Of a DNA stretch of 64,000 nt, positions 53,829-62,582 are shown one piece after another. The notes beneath the pieces are model-generated. The model was not told the origin of the DNA, ran no database searches, and worked only from the letters and a program-made list of their open reading frames with translations. Made by a program: the position numbers and the translations under genes. Every line of letters begins with the position of its first letter. Position 1 is the stretch's first letter. This stretch comes from Streptomyces sp. APSN-46.1 (GTDB lineage Bacteria; Actinomycetota; Actinomycetes; Streptomycetales; Streptomycetaceae): NCBI RefSeq assembly GCF_022815725.1, contig NZ_JALGRF010000003.1:310001-374000 (forward strand). Direction: 5' to 3'.

Positions 53829-56393
53829 ATGCAACTCGCCGCGATCATCGTGTCGCTGGTCATCACGGTGGTAGCCGTCGCGCTGTTCGGCCGTGCCATC
53901 GCGCAGATCTACCACTTCGTGCGCCTCGGCCAGCCAGTGCCCGCGGGCACGCGCACCGGCGACCCCACGCAGCGCACCATCACGCTGGCCAAGGAGTTCC
54001 TCGGCCACACCCGCATGAACCGCTGGGGCATCGTCGGGGTGGCGCACTGGTTCGTGGCGGTGGGCTTCTTCTCGCTGCTGCTGACCATCGTCAACGCCTT
54101 CGGTCAGCTCTTCCAGGCCGACTGGCTGATCCCGATCATCGGTGACTGGCTGCCGTACGAGATCTTCACCGAGTTCCTCGGCCTGATGACCGTGCTCGGC
54201 ATCGGGACCCTGATCGTGATCCGGCAGCTGAGCCGGCCGGGCAAGGCGGGACGCAAGTCGCGCTTCGCGGGCTCCAAGACGGGCCAGGCGTACTTCGTCG
54301 AGGCCGTCATCCTGATCGTCGGCGTATGCATCATGACGCTGCGCGCGCTGGAGGGGGCCCAGCACGGCGTCGACGGCTGGGAGCCCAGCTTCTTCGCCTC
54401 GTACCCGCTGATCGCCGCCTTCGACGGGCTGAGCCTGAGCACGCTGCAGCACCTCACCTACTTCTTCGCGGCGCTCAAGATCGTCACGTCCTTCACCTGG
54501 ATGATCACGGTCTCGCTCAACACCAACATGGGTGTCGCCTGGCACCGCTTCCTCGGCTTCCCGAACATCTGGTTCAAGCGCAACGCGGACGGCGCGGTCG
54601 CGCTCGGCGCGCTCCAGCCGATGACCAGCGGCGGCAAGGTGATCGACTTCGAGGATCCGGGCGAGGACGACGTCTTCGGCGTCTCCCAGGTCGAGCAGTT
54701 CTCCTGGAAGGGCATCCTCGACTTCTCCACCTGCACCGAGTGCGGTCGCTGCCAGTCGCAGTGCCCGGCCTGGAACACGGGCAAGCCGCTGTCGCCGAAG
54801 CTGCTGATCATGTCGCTGCGCGACCACGCGCACGCCAAGGCCCCGTACCTGCTGGCCGGTGGCGGCAAGGACATGGAGGGCAACGAGAAGGCGACAGCGG
54901 AGCAGCTCGCGGACGTCCCGGCGGCCGCCCTGGCCGAGGCCGAGCGCCCGCTGATCGGCACCGTCGAGGAGAACGGCGTCATCGACCCGGACGTGCTGTG
55001 GTCCTGCACGACCTGCGGTGCGTGTGTCGAGCAGTGCCCGGTGGACATCGAGCACATCGACCACATCGTCGACATGCGGCGCTACCAGGTGATGATCGAG
55101 AGCGCGTTCCCGTCCGAGGCGGGCACGATGCTCAAGAACCTGGAGAAGAAGGGCAACCCCTGGGGCCTCGCCAAGAAGCAGCGCGTGGAGTGGACGAAGG
55201 AGGTCGACTTCGAGGTCCCGATCATCGGGAAGGACGCGGAGGACCTCTCCGAGTTCGACTACCTGTACTGGGTCGGCTGCGCGGGCGCCTTGGAGGACCG
55301 GGCCAAGAAGACCACGAAGGCCTTCGCGGAGCTGCTGCACATGGCGGGCGTGAAGTTCGCGATCATGGGCGGCGACGAGAAGTGCACGGGCGACTCGCCG
55401 CGCCGCCTCGGCAATGAGCCGCTGTTCCAGCAGCTGGGCCAGGAGAACGTGGCCATGCTGAACATGGCGTTCGGCGAGGACGACGACGACCCGTCGACGA
55501 AGAAGCCGAAGTCGGCGAAGCGGATCGTCTCGACCTGCCCGCACTGCTTCAACACCATCGCGAACGAGTACCCGCAGCTGGGCGGCGAGTACGAGGTCAT
55601 CCACCACACGCAGCTGCTCCAGCACCTGATCGACGAGGGCCGGCTGCTGCCGGTGACGCCGGTCGACGGGCTGATCACGTACCACGACCCGTGCTACCTG
55701 GGCCGGCACAACAAGGTCTACACGCCGCCGCGCGAGATCATGTCGGCCGTGCCGGGCCTGCGGCAGCAGGAGATGCACCGCCACAAGGAGCGGGGCTTCT
55801 GCTGTGGCGCGGGTGGCGCGCGGATGTGGATGGAGGAGCGGATCGGCAAGCGCATCAACAACGAGCGTGTCGATGAGGCGCTGTCCCTGAACCCGGACAT
55901 CGTGTCGACGGCGTGCCCGTTCTGCCTGGTGATGCTGACCGACTCGGTGAACGGCAAGAAGAACGAGGGCCAGGCCAAGGAACACGTCCAGGTCGTGGAC
56001 GTGGCGCAGCTGCTGCTGGAGTCGGTGAAGACCCCGGAGCCCACGGAGGCGGAGCTGGCGGCCGCCGCTGCTGCCGCAGAAGCGGAGGCGGCGGCGGCGG
56101 AGGCCGAGGCCGAGGCGGCGGCAGCTGCGGAGGCCAAGGCGAAGGCCGAGGCGGCGGAGGCGGAGGCCGTCGAGGCCGTCAAGGCCGAGCCTGAGGCGAA
56201 GACCGCGCCTGCGGCCGAGGCCGAGCCCGCGGTTGCGGCGGCGGAGCCCGCCGAGGCGGGGGCCGAGGCCAAGGCGGCACCTGCGGCCGAGCCGGAGGCG
56301 ACGGCTGACGCGGAGCCCGAGGCCACGGCGGCGGAGCCCGCCGAGGCGGAACCCGAGGCCAAGCCGGAGGCATCGGCCGGCAGCGCGAAGTAG
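53829..56393 (+). CDS. membrane-bound (Fe-S) oxidoreductase, HdrD/glycolate-oxidase-like, with long Ala/Glu tail
   Basis: An 854-residue membrane redox protein. Residues 1-240 hold about five helices of the nitrate-reductase gamma/HdrE type with His pairs for heme. Two 4Fe-4S ferredoxin motifs follow: CTECGRCQSQCP (~302) and CTTCGACVEQCP (~393). Two CCG domains come next (YWVGCAGALEDR ... CPHCFNTI; YHDPCYLGRHN ... GFCCGAGGARMW), as in heterodisulphide reductase and lactate/glycolate dehydrogenase subunits. The last ~120 residues are Ala/Glu/Pro repeats. It probably passes electrons from an acyl-CoA or hydroxy-acid dehydrogenase to menaquinone. Control may be by a TetR repressor at 53793. Confidence 0.88.
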   Translation: MQLAAIIVSLVITVVAVALFGRAIAQIYHFVRLGQPVPAGTRTGDPTQRTITLAKEFLGHTRMNRWGIVGVAHWFVAVGFFSLLLTIVNAFGQLFQADWLIPIIGDWLPYEIFTEFLGLMTVLGIGTLIVIRQLSRPGKAGRKSRFAGSKTGQAYFVEAVILIVGVCIMTLRALEGAQHGVDGWEPSFFASYPLIAAFDGLSLSTLQHLTYFFAALKIVTSFTWMITVSLNTNMGVAWHRFLGFPNIWFKRNADGAVALGALQPMTSGGKVIDFEDPGEDDVFGVSQVEQFSWKGILDFSTCTECGRCQSQCPAWNTGKPLSPKLLIMSLRDHAHAKAPYLLAGGGKDMEGNEKATAEQLADVPAAALAEAERPLIGTVEENGVIDPDVLWSCTTCGACVEQCPVDIEHIDHIVDMRRYQVMIESAFPSEAGTMLKNLEKKGNPWGLAKKQRVEWTKEVDFEVPIIGKDAEDLSEFDYLYWVGCAGALEDRAKKTTKAFAELLHMAGVKFAIMGGDEKCTGDSPRRLGNEPLFQQLGQENVAMLNMAFGEDDDDPSTKKPKSAKRIVSTCPHCFNTIANEYPQLGGEYEVIHHTQLLQHLIDEGRLLPVTPVDGLITYHDPCYLGRHNKVYTPPREIMSAVPGLRQQEMHRHKERGFCCGAGGARMWMEERIGKRINNERVDEALSLNPDIVSTACPFCLVMLTDSVNGKKNEGQAKEHVQVVDVAQLLLESVKTPEPTEAELAAAAAAAEAEAAAAEAEAEAAAAAEAKAKAEAAEAEAVEAVKAEPEAKTAPAAEAEPAVAAAEPAEAGAEAKAAPAAEPEATADAEPEATAAEPAEAEPEAKPEASAGSAK

Positions 56394-56406
56394 CCCGCAC
56401 CACGAC

Positions 56407-56445
56407 GGAACGGCCGGTACCCCGCCCAGGGGGACCGGCCGTTCC
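56407..56445 (+). terminator. terminator of the Fe-S oxidoreductase gene
   Basis: GGAACGGCCGGT pairs with ACCGGCCGTTCC around a 15-nt loop with its own small pairing, 13 bp after the stop. Confidence 0.88.
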
Positions 56446-56513
56446 GCGTTTACGGCTCCGCGTTACTGCTCCGCGCAGCGGCCCGGCAGCGGCCCGGCAG
56501 CGGCCCGGCGGGG

Positions 56514-57156
56514 TCAGGGGCGGGAGCGGCGGAGGAGGGCGAAGCCCAGCCCGGCCGCGCCGACCGCCGCCATGCCACCGCAGGCGGCCACCAGCACCGC
56601 GCGTCGTTCTTCGGCGCGACACCCTCCGCGCCGGCCTTCACGCCGCCCTGCGGGACGACCCGCTTCGCACCGTCGGCCACGGCAGCCGTCGGCGCGGCCT
56701 TCTTCTTCGGTGCCTCCGTGTACGTCTCGATCAGCTTGCCGCTGCCGAACTCGTACACCCAGCTGTCGCCGCCGATCTTCCCGTCGATGACGACGAACGT
56801 CACGCGCTTCCCGTCAGGTCGATCCTCGCGAGCACGTTGCCGTTCGAGCCGTCGATCAGCTTCGCGATGCGCCCGTCGGGCATGGTGATCCGGACCGAGG
56901 ACTCCGCCTCCAGCCACGAGGTCACGGTGCCGTTCGGCTGGCCGCCCTTCGCGACCGACCCGTCGGCCAGCTTCACGGCGGTGACGAAAGCCCGTACCAG
57001 TCCGATCGGCGGCGTGACCTGCGGGGTCGGGCCCGCCGACGTCGCGGGCGGAACGGTCGGAACCGTCGGGGAGTCGGCGAACGCGGACCCCACCGGGAGG
57101 GCGAGGACGGCGGCAGCGACCTTGGCGAAGCTACGCGTCTGATATCTCCGTATTCC
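56514..57156 (-). pseudogene. secreted, C-terminally anchored protein with several frameshifts
   Basis: Pieces of one protein lie in different frames. Piece 1: SFAKVAAAVLALPVGSAFADS (signal), then VTAVKLADGSVAKGGQPNGTVTSWL and DGRIAKLIDGSNGNVLARIDLTG. Piece 2: DGKRVTFVVIDGKIGGDSWVYEF then a Pro/Ala/Lys linker (APKKKAAPTAA). Piece 3: VLVAACGGMAAVGAAGLGFAL-LRRSRP and stop at 56514. The joins near 56815 and 56610 each need one base change, and the start frame (ATG 57156) also differs from the signal peptide frame. The intact form would be an exported protein with a membrane tail. Confidence 0.7.
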
Positions 57157-57333
57157 ATTGGCAAGGTAACGAACCCTCGCAGACTGCCCCGCAGCCGGGT
57201 AAACCCGACACCGCCCCGGAATGAGCGGTTCCCCCCTGCGGATCCCCTAGGGGATGTCACAGGTCAGCCGCAAAGGGCCCCGGTTCGGGCCGCCCGTCCA
57301 CCGGGTCCCGCCGGACCAGGTACTTTCGATCAC

Positions 57334-58248
57334 GTGGCTGGATTCAGGATCGGACGCGGCCGGGACAACAACCGCACCCCGCAACACCCCTCGCGGCAGC
57401 AGCCGTACGGTCAGCAGCAGCAACCGCCGCAGGCGCCGTACGGTCAGCAGCCCTACCCACCCGCCGGGTCTCCCCCGCAGCAGCAGTGGCCCCAGCAGGC
57501 CGCCGCCGGGGGGCACGGCGAGCCCGAGTACTTCGACCCGTACGGGCAGCAACCCCAGGCTCAGCCCCCGTACGGCCAGGGCAACGGCGGCGGCTCGTAC
57601 GCGGACAACCCCGGCTACACCCAGGCCTTCGCCATCGGCGAGGACCCGTACGGCCAGGCCGCGACGTACCACGCGGGCGCCGCCTCCGCCCCGGCCGGCC
57701 CGATCGGGCCCCGGCTGCGCTGGAAGGAGCTCCTGCGCGGCCTCGTGATGCGGCCCGGGCCGACCTTCCTCCAGATGCGCGACTACGCCGTCTGGGGTCC
57801 GGCGCTGACCGTCACCTTCCTCTACGGCATGCTCGCGGTCTTCGGCTTCGACAAGGCCCGCGAGGACGCCATCAAGGCGACCCTCGCCCAGGCCGTCCCG
57901 ATCGTCCTGTCCACCGGCGTGGCCTTCGTCATCTGCGGGCTGATCCTGGGCGCGGTCACGCACACCCTCGCCCGCCAGATGGGCGGAGACGGCTCGTGGC
58001 AGCCGACGGTCGGCCTGTCGATGCTGGTCATGTCCGTCACGGACGCGCCGCGGCTGCTCTTCGCGGTGTTCCTCGGCGGCGACAACATGGTCGTCCAGGT
58101 ACTCGGCTGGGCCACCTGGCTGGCCGCCGGCGCCCTCTTCACCTCGCTGATCAGCAAGTCGCACGACCTGCCGTGGCCGAAGGCGCTCGGCGCCTCCGCG
58201 ATCCAGCTGATCGCCCTGCTGTCGATCATCAAACTGGGCACCCTCTAG
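57334..58248 (+). CDS. Yip1-family membrane protein with a Gln/Pro-rich N-terminus
   Basis: A 304-residue protein. The first ~120 residues are disordered and full of QQPYGQ-type repeats; the rest is a Yip1 domain with five helices: LRGLVMRPGPTFLQMRDYAVWGPAL, LTVTFLYGMLAVFGF, VLSTGVAFVICGLILGAVTHTLARQMGG, LLFAVFLGGDNMVVQVLGWATW. Such bacterial Yip1 proteins are uncharacterised. GTG 57334 gives AGFRIGRGRDNN; it has no strong ribosome site. It is followed by a strong terminator. Confidence 0.82.
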   Translation: MAGFRIGRGRDNNRTPQHPSRQQPYGQQQQPPQAPYGQQPYPPAGSPPQQQWPQQAAAGGHGEPEYFDPYGQQPQAQPPYGQGNGGGSYADNPGYTQAFAIGEDPYGQAATYHAGAASAPAGPIGPRLRWKELLRGLVMRPGPTFLQMRDYAVWGPALTVTFLYGMLAVFGFDKAREDAIKATLAQAVPIVLSTGVAFVICGLILGAVTHTLARQMGGDGSWQPTVGLSMLVMSVTDAPRLLFAVFLGGDNMVVQVLGWATWLAAGALFTSLISKSHDLPWPKALGASAIQLIALLSIIKLGTL

Positions 58249-58286
58249 CACTGCGACGAGCCCCGCACGACACAAGCACGACACAA

Positions 58287-58325
58287 GAGGGGCCCACCAC
58301 GCGACATCCGCGCGGCGGGCCCCTC
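58287..58325. terminator. terminator between Yip1 and the phosphoribosyltransferase
   Basis: GAGGGGCCCACCACGCG can pair with CGCGCGGCGGGCCCCTC (one or two mismatches) around five bases, 38 bp after Yip1 and 28 bp beyond the convergent gene's stop. Confidence 0.85.
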
Positions 58326-58352
58326 CCTCACTTCTCGGCTCTCACGTCTCGG

Positions 58353-58850
58353 CTAGGCGTCGAGGACCTGACCCTCACGCTTCACCACGGGCGGCTCGAC
58401 CGACCAGGGGAAGTTGATCCACTCGTCGGTCTTCTTCCACACGTACTCGCACTTCACGAGCGAGTGCGACTTCTCGTAGATGACGGCCGAGCGCACCTCG
58501 GCGACGTGGCCCAGGCAGAAGTCGTGGACGAGCTTGAGCGTCTTGCCCGTGTCGGCCACGTCATCGGCGATGAGGACCTTCTTGTCGGTGAAGTCGATCG
58601 CCTCGGGCACGGGTGCCAGCATGACCGGCATCTCCAACGTGGTCCCGACGCCCGTGTAGAACTCCACGTTCACCAGGTGGATGTTCTTGCAGTCGAGCGC
58701 GTAGGCCAGACCGCCGGCCACGAACACGCCGCCCCGGGCGATGCTCAGGATGATGTCGGGCTCGTAGCCGTCGTCGGCGATGGTCTGGGCCAGCTCGCGC
58801 ACGGCGCGCCCGAAGCCCTGGTAGTCCAAGTTCTCGCGTACGTCGCTCAT
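58353..58850 (-). CDS. phosphoribosyltransferase (xanthine-guanine type)
   Basis: A 165-residue type I phosphoribosyltransferase. [44 protein letters not shown] and the PRPP loop [18 protein letters not shown] are clear; the C-terminus [10 protein letters not shown] is the base-binding hood region typical of the purine (Gpt-like) class. It salvages hypoxanthine, xanthine or guanine. The start overlaps the dcd stop (ATGA), so the two nucleotide-metabolism genes are coupled. Confidence 0.9.
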   Translation of the reverse strand: MSDVRENLDYQGFGRAVRELAQTIADDGYEPDIILSIARGGVFVAGGLAYALDCKNIHLVNVEFYTGVGTTLEMPVMLAPVPEAIDFTDKKVLIADDVADTGKTLKLVHDFCLGHVAEVRSAVIYEKSHSLVKCEYVWKKTDEWINFPWSVEPPVVKREGQVLDA

Positions 58851-59434
58851 GCGTCGTGCCTCACCTGAGTACGGTGGAAGTTCTGGAAGGAGCGCGAGGC
58901 CGTCGGGCCGCGCTGGCCCTGGTACCGCGATCCGTACCGCTCGCTCCCGTACGGGAACTCCGCGGGCGAGCTGAGCCGGAACATGCACAGCTGCCCGATC
59001 TTCATGCCCGGCCAGAGCTTGATCGGCAGGGTGGCGAGGTTCGACAGCTCCAGGGTCACGTGACCGGAGAACCCGGGGTCGATGAACCCTGCGGTCGAGT
59101 GCGTCACCAGCCCCAGCCGGCCGAGGCTGGACTTCCCCTCCAGTCTGGAGGCGATGTCGTCGGGGAGCGAGATGACCTCGTACGTCGAGGCGAGCACGAA
59201 CTCACCCGGGTGGAGGATGAACGCCTCGTCGCCGTCCGGCTCGACCATGCGGGTCAGGTCCGCCTGCTCGATCGCGGGATCGATGTGGGCGTACCGGTGG
59301 TTCTCGAACACCCGGAAAAACCGGTCGAGACGTACATCGATGCTGGAGGGCTGCACCATCGAATCCTCGAACGGGTCGATGCGAACCCGTCCGCTGTCGA
59401 TCTCGGCCCGGATGTCTTTGTCAGAGAGAAGCAC
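58847..59434 (-). CDS. dcd: dCTP deaminase
   Basis: A 195-residue trimeric enzyme of the dUTPase fold. [22 protein letters not shown] starts the family; [53 protein letters not shown] (catalytic Glu and Arg region) and [15 protein letters not shown] are conserved. It converts dCTP to dUTP; some actinobacterial forms also make dUMP. It begins the two-gene unit with the phosphoribosyltransferase. Confidence 0.97.
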   Translation of the reverse strand: MLLSDKDIRAEIDSGRVRIDPFEDSMVQPSSIDVRLDRFFRVFENHRYAHIDPAIEQADLTRMVEPDGDEAFILHPGEFVLASTYEVISLPDDIASRLEGKSSLGRLGLVTHSTAGFIDPGFSGHVTLELSNLATLPIKLWPGMKIGQLCMFRLSSPAEFPYGSERYGSRYQGQRGPTASRSFQNFHRTQVRHDA

Positions 59435-59512
59435 GCCCCGAGGATACGCAGAGCGCGCGAGCCACCCCCAATCGGAGCGGATCCCGCGCGCCTCGCCTCG
59501 CCTCGTCTCCGT

Positions 59513-59677
59513 CTACCGCTTCACGGCACCCACTGGCACGGCGTGCCGCAGCCGCGCGCAGCGCGGACAGCGCAGCAGCCGCCCCGGCCCGATCCGGCCG
59601 GCCCCGAGCCGCTGCAACGGAAACGAAGCGGTGCTGAATACGTGCCCCTCGGCACAACGGACGACGGTCTGCTCCAT
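59513..59677 (-). CDS. 54-residue zinc-ribbon-like protein
   Basis: A small protein: EQTVVRCAEGHVFSTASFPLQRLG, then GPGRLLRCPRCARLRHAVPVG. CxxxH and CxxC could hold one zinc. Similar tiny proteins are widespread in Streptomyces with no known role; a nucleic-acid or ribosome-associated task is only a guess. ATG 59677 follows AGGGGAAAGGGA on the minus strand. It lies before dcd, 78 bp away, on the same strand. Confidence 0.7.
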   Translation of the reverse strand: MEQTVVRCAEGHVFSTASFPLQRLGAGRIGPGRLLRCPRCARLRHAVPVGAVKR

Positions 59678-59835
59678 CGAGTCCCTTTCCCCTGCAAGCC
59701 GCACTACGACGAATCGCCACATTAGGGGATGATCAGGACCCACCCAAGCCGCCGCTCCGAAGCGGTACGTTACGCCCAACTCCCGCCCCCACGAGCCTTG
59801 CTGCACCCCACACACGACAACGACCCCGCGGTGAA

Positions 59836-59864
59836 TTCACCCGGGGTCGATCATGAGGTAGAGT
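59836..59864 (+). promoter_or_regulatory. tRNA promoter
   Basis: TTCACC (-35) and TAGAGT (-10) are 17 bp apart and end 36 bp before the tRNA. The -35 overlaps a GACCCCG/CGGGGTC hairpin. Confidence 0.65.
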
Positions 59865-59900
59865 ATGCAACGCTACGAATCCAGGAAACTGGAACGCTGC

Positions 59901-59974
59901 GCGGATGTAGTTTAATGGTAGAACATGAGCTTCCCAAGCTTATAGCGCGGGTTCGATTCCCGTCATCCGCTCCA
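59901..59974 (+). tRNA. tRNA-Gly (anticodon CCC)
   Basis: Cloverleaf: acceptor GCGGATG/CATCCGC, D arm with AATGGTAG, anticodon stem TGAGC/GCTTA with loop TTCCCAA (anticodon CCC), T arm GCGGG-TTCGATT-CCCGT, discriminator T and encoded CCA. It reads GGG codons. The 3' half is a common integrase target; an integrase C-terminus lies at the right edge. Confidence 0.97.
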
Positions 59975-59976
59975 TG

Positions 59977-60008
59977 ACAAAGCCCCAGGTCACAGACCTG
60001 GGGCTTGT
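59977..60008 (+). terminator. tRNA-Gly terminator
   Basis: ACAAAGCCCCAGGTC pairs with GACCTGGGGCTTGT around ACA, and a run of Ts follows: a classic intrinsic terminator, 3 bp after the tRNA. The next 250 bp hold no supported gene; on the minus strand the phrase LWHANDMRAQRDLDNKNKP resembles tails seen in some integrases but may be chance. Confidence 0.92.
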
Positions 60009-60265
60009 TTTTGTTGTCCAGATCTCTCTGGGCCCTCATGTCATTCGCGTGCCACAAGTGCCCTCGTGGGGAGTCAGGTTGAGCCCCGGGCGCTACTCGA
60101 TGTCGACTGGCTGCCGTCAGTCGCCTTTCACGGTGAGGCCGACGGGCGGGGTGGGGCGTCATCCGTGTGCCTCGCTTCGCAGTCGACATGATGCAGACCG
60201 TCGCTGTGCGTGTCAGCGTGATCCGAGAGGAATCCGTACCCCACGCATCAAGAGGAGTTGCCGTC

Positions 60266-60466
60266 ATGGACGGTAGGCAGGACAAGCGTCAGCAGCCGGG
60301 CAAGGGCCGCGAGGCGCAGGAACACCATCGCCCCGGAGACCCCGCGCAGCCCCAGCCGGGCAAGTCGTCCCGCGAGAAGGGACAGAAGCCCGGCCAGAAG
60401 GAAACCTCGCGCCGCCGCGAGGACGACCTGCTGCGCGAAGAGGACCTGCACGACGAGGGGCTCTGA
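60266..60466 (+). CDS. small, highly charged hydrophilic protein
   Basis: A 66-residue protein almost without hydrophobic residues: GRQDKRQQPGKGREAQEHH, then QPGKSSREKGQKPGQK and an acidic end (RREDDLLREEDLHDEGL). It should be disordered, like stress or desiccation-protective proteins, but no family is recognised. ATG 60266 follows AGAGGAG 8 bp before. It opens a run of small stress-type genes. Confidence 0.6.
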   Translation: MDGRQDKRQQPGKGREAQEHHRPGDPAQPQPGKSSREKGQKPGQKETSRRREDDLLREEDLHDEGL

Positions 60467-60607
60467 CCAGAGCACCACTCGCCCAGAGCCCGGCCGGTCC
60501 ACAGTCACTCCGGCCGGGCTCTGTTGCATCCCGCCCCATGCCGAAGGAGACCGGGCCGCCCGCCACGGTGGCACCGCGCTCTCGGCTCGGCCGCTGAGGA
60601 TTCGGGG

Positions 60608-61108
60608 TCAGCCTGCCGCATCGGCGGCGCTGTCCTCGGGTTCGGGTGTGGTCGCGATGAGGATCTGAGCGGCCTCGGTGATGTTGTCGGCGCGGACGGC
60701 GCGGGCCATAGCTTCGCGGGCGGCGTCGGCTGTGGTGTCCGGGGGAACCACCAGCAGGGCGAAGTGGTCGTTGTGGCCGCGGGTGATGAGGACGGTGTCG
60801 TCGCCGACCGGGTCGGAGTCGAGGTGCACGACCTGGTCGTCGATGACCAGGCGGGTGGGGAGGCCGTTCCAGGCGGATGCGTCCACGCCGACCCGGGTGA
60901 TGGGCCCGAGGTACTCGGTCAACGTGCTGATCAGCCCGGGCAGCTCGGTCTCGATGTCGCGCGTGCGGGGCCACCACGCGCCGTCCAGGAGCCCCTCCCG
61001 GGACTGCGTGGTCTCCAGCCGCAGCCAGGCTATGCCAGGTTTGAGCACCTGGTGGATCGCTTCCGGCAGGAGCAGTGGGGGCCTGTGGGGGGTGTCGGAG
61101 TCAGCCAT
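60608..61108 (-). CDS. DUF5994 family protein (minus-strand copy)
   Basis: A 166-residue protein. RLETTQSREGLLDGAWWPRTRDIETELPGLISTLTEYLGPITRVGVDASAWNG is the DUF5994 core, continuing VVHLDSDPVGDDTVLITRGHNDHFALLVVPPDT. The tail is acidic. It is a paralogue of the protein at 61402 and divergent from it. Streptomyces carry several DUF5994 genes, often beside osmotic-stress genes; no function is known. Confidence 0.82.
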   Translation of the reverse strand: MADSDTPHRPPLLLPEAIHQVLKPGIAWLRLETTQSREGLLDGAWWPRTRDIETELPGLISTLTEYLGPITRVGVDASAWNGLPTRLVIDDQVVHLDSDPVGDDTVLITRGHNDHFALLVVPPDTTADAAREAMARAVRADNITEAAQILIATTPEPEDSAADAAG

Positions 61109-61362
61109 GTGGGTCCGCCCGTCTACGGGGTGCGGCCGTGCCTCGCCGCAGGCCGGCACCGGTGCCGACCTGCGACGTACGCGAGCCCGCCGTCGTTTCA
61201 CGGTACTCCCGCCGCCCGCACCGCTGCTCTCCACAGCGCCTCCGCCGGAAAATACCTGGTCACACCGGTCATCGCCCATCGAACAGGCGTACAGTGAAAG
61301 CACCGGAAGTACTTCGCGCACCCGCTTTCACGCGGGTGTCATTTCCGGCGATCGCCTAAAAA

Positions 61363-61386
61363 CCGGACTGCCGACGGGCAGTCCGG
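61363..61386 (+). other. perfect hairpin in the leader of the second DUF5994 gene
   Basis: CCGGACTGCC and GGCAGTCCGG flank GACG, 15 bp before the ATG. It overlaps the approach to the ribosome site (GGGGGCAGG). A second hairpin, GCACCCGC/GCGGGTGTC, lies at 61317-61339. These may slow translation or fold in a leader. The rest of the 293-bp spacer shows no clear promoter. Confidence 0.5.
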
Positions 61387-61401
61387 GGGCAGGTCCGCAT
61401 C

Positions 61402-61977
61402 ATGACCACGACCCTCGGCCGGACCGCGCCCCGCGACCTCGCCGCAGAGCTCCCGGCACGCTTGTCCCTCACTCCGAAGACCACGCTCGTCGGCCGGCTG
61501 GACGGGGCCTGGTGGCCCTACTCCCGCGACCTCGAAGCCGAGCTCCCACCGCTCGCCGCCGCCCTGGAGGAACCCTGGGGCCGCGTCACCCGCGTCACCG
61601 TCAACCCCACCCGCTGGCCGGTCGTACCGCACACCGTGCCCGTGGACGGGCGCACGCTGCACGTGGGCTGGTTCACCGAGCAAGACCCCGACAAGCTGAT
61701 CCTGCTCTCCTACACCGTGGGGCGCTGGGATCTCCTCGTCATCCCGCCCGAGACCGAGCCCGCCGCCGCGGCCCGACTGATGGCCGCCGCCGCGATCCCC
61801 GGCAGCGTCCTCACCGCCGAAGTCCTGATGGCCAACGAAGCCGCCATCGGGCGCGGCATCCGCGACGCCATGCGCCGGGAAGACACCTGGGAGGGCGAAG
61901 GCGGGGCCTGCATGTCCCCCTTCGGGAACCCGATGGACCGAAGCGCCCTCCCGCTGCCCGGAAACGGCTGGAGGTGA
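61402..61977 (+). CDS. DUF5994 family protein (plus-strand copy)
   Basis: A 191-residue paralogue: RLSLTPKTTLVGRLDGAWWPYSRDLEAELPPLAAALEEPWGRVTRVTVNPTRWP, then LHVGWFTEQDPDKLILLSYTVGRWDLLVIPPETEP. The C-terminal ~35 residues (REDTWEGEGGACMSPFG) are specific to this copy. ATG 61402 follows GGGGGCAGG. The next gene starts 5 bp after the stop, so it heads a short operon of small proteins. Confidence 0.85.
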   Translation: MTTTLGRTAPRDLAAELPARLSLTPKTTLVGRLDGAWWPYSRDLEAELPPLAAALEEPWGRVTRVTVNPTRWPVVPHTVPVDGRTLHVGWFTEQDPDKLILLSYTVGRWDLLVIPPETEPAAAARLMAAAAIPGSVLTAEVLMANEAAIGRGIRDAMRREDTWEGEGGACMSPFGNPMDRSALPLPGNGWR

Positions 61978-61982
61978 GCTCC

Positions 61983-62171
61983 ATGGGGAGCCTCGTCCTC
62001 ATCGCGGTGATCGCCCTCGCGATCGGCATCGGAATGCGCCTGATCCACCTGCTCAACGCCCAGCACGACGCCCGGATCGCGGCCCACCACTTCAGCGACC
62101 CCCTGCCGAGACCTCCCGGCCTGCCGGACGACACCAGTCGTCGAGCCCACCACACGGATGCCGACCGGTGA
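61983..62171 (+). CDS. 62-residue single-span membrane protein
   Basis: GSLVLIAVIALAIGIGMRLIHLLN forms one membrane helix, followed by a His/Pro/Asp-rich cytoplasmic or outside tail (DDTSRRAHHTDADR). ATG 61983 follows GGAGGTGAG. It is directly after the DUF5994 gene and overlaps nothing. No family recognised. Confidence 0.6.
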   Translation: MGSLVLIAVIALAIGIGMRLIHLLNAQHDARIAAHHFSDPLPRPPGLPDDTSRRAHHTDADR

Positions 62172-62265
62172 GGAACAGACCTTCCTCCGACCGGGGGCAG
62201 CGGGCGGGGCGCCACGGCGCCCCCACCCGCCGGCTTCTCACCCACCCCGAAGGGAACACGCCCAC

Positions 62266-62532
62266 GTGAAGTACATCGAGACCCAGACACTGCCCTCGCT
62301 CGGACACGCCGAGGTGCGGATCATCGCGCACACGCCCGAAGCCGCCCGAGCGGTCGCGGAGGCGCTTCGCCACTGCTTCGCGGGCACGGAACAGCGCAGC
62401 TATCCCGGCCTCGACGGCGACACCCGCCTCCACCTCACCGTGGACACTGCAACACCCGCCGGCCCCGCTCGCTCCTGGCTGGCCGCCAGCAGGACGCCCG
62501 CTGGCACCGGCGCCCACTCCGACGAGACCTGA
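62266..62532 (+). CDS. small conserved hypothetical protein of the DUF5994 operon
   Basis: An 88-residue protein: KYIETQTLPSLGHAEVRIIAHTPEAARAVAEALRHCFAGTEQRSYP then DTRLHLTVDTA. One alpha/beta unit like those in small ferredoxin-fold proteins. GTG 62266 is preferred (AAGGGA 10 bp before) to ATG 62158 because the extra leader is Pro/Arg low-complexity. Function unknown. Confidence 0.6.
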   Translation: MKYIETQTLPSLGHAEVRIIAHTPEAARAVAEALRHCFAGTEQRSYPGLDGDTRLHLTVDTATPAGPARSWLAASRTPAGTGAHSDET

Positions 62533-62582
62533 GAGCCCCGACGGGCCCCGGAGCCCACTCCCGCACACGAGAGGACGCGGTC

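Noticed and set aside
53793-55985. 730-codon minus-strand frame opposite the Fe-S oxidoreductase
   Set aside because: Arg/Leu/Val-rich antisense shadow of a clear gene with conserved cysteine motifs.
59851-60285. Minus-strand frame through tRNA-Gly (DGNRTRAISLGSSCSTIK)
   Set aside because: A well-known false protein produced by translating a tRNA gene; only its upstream part resembling an integrase tail is worth a glance.
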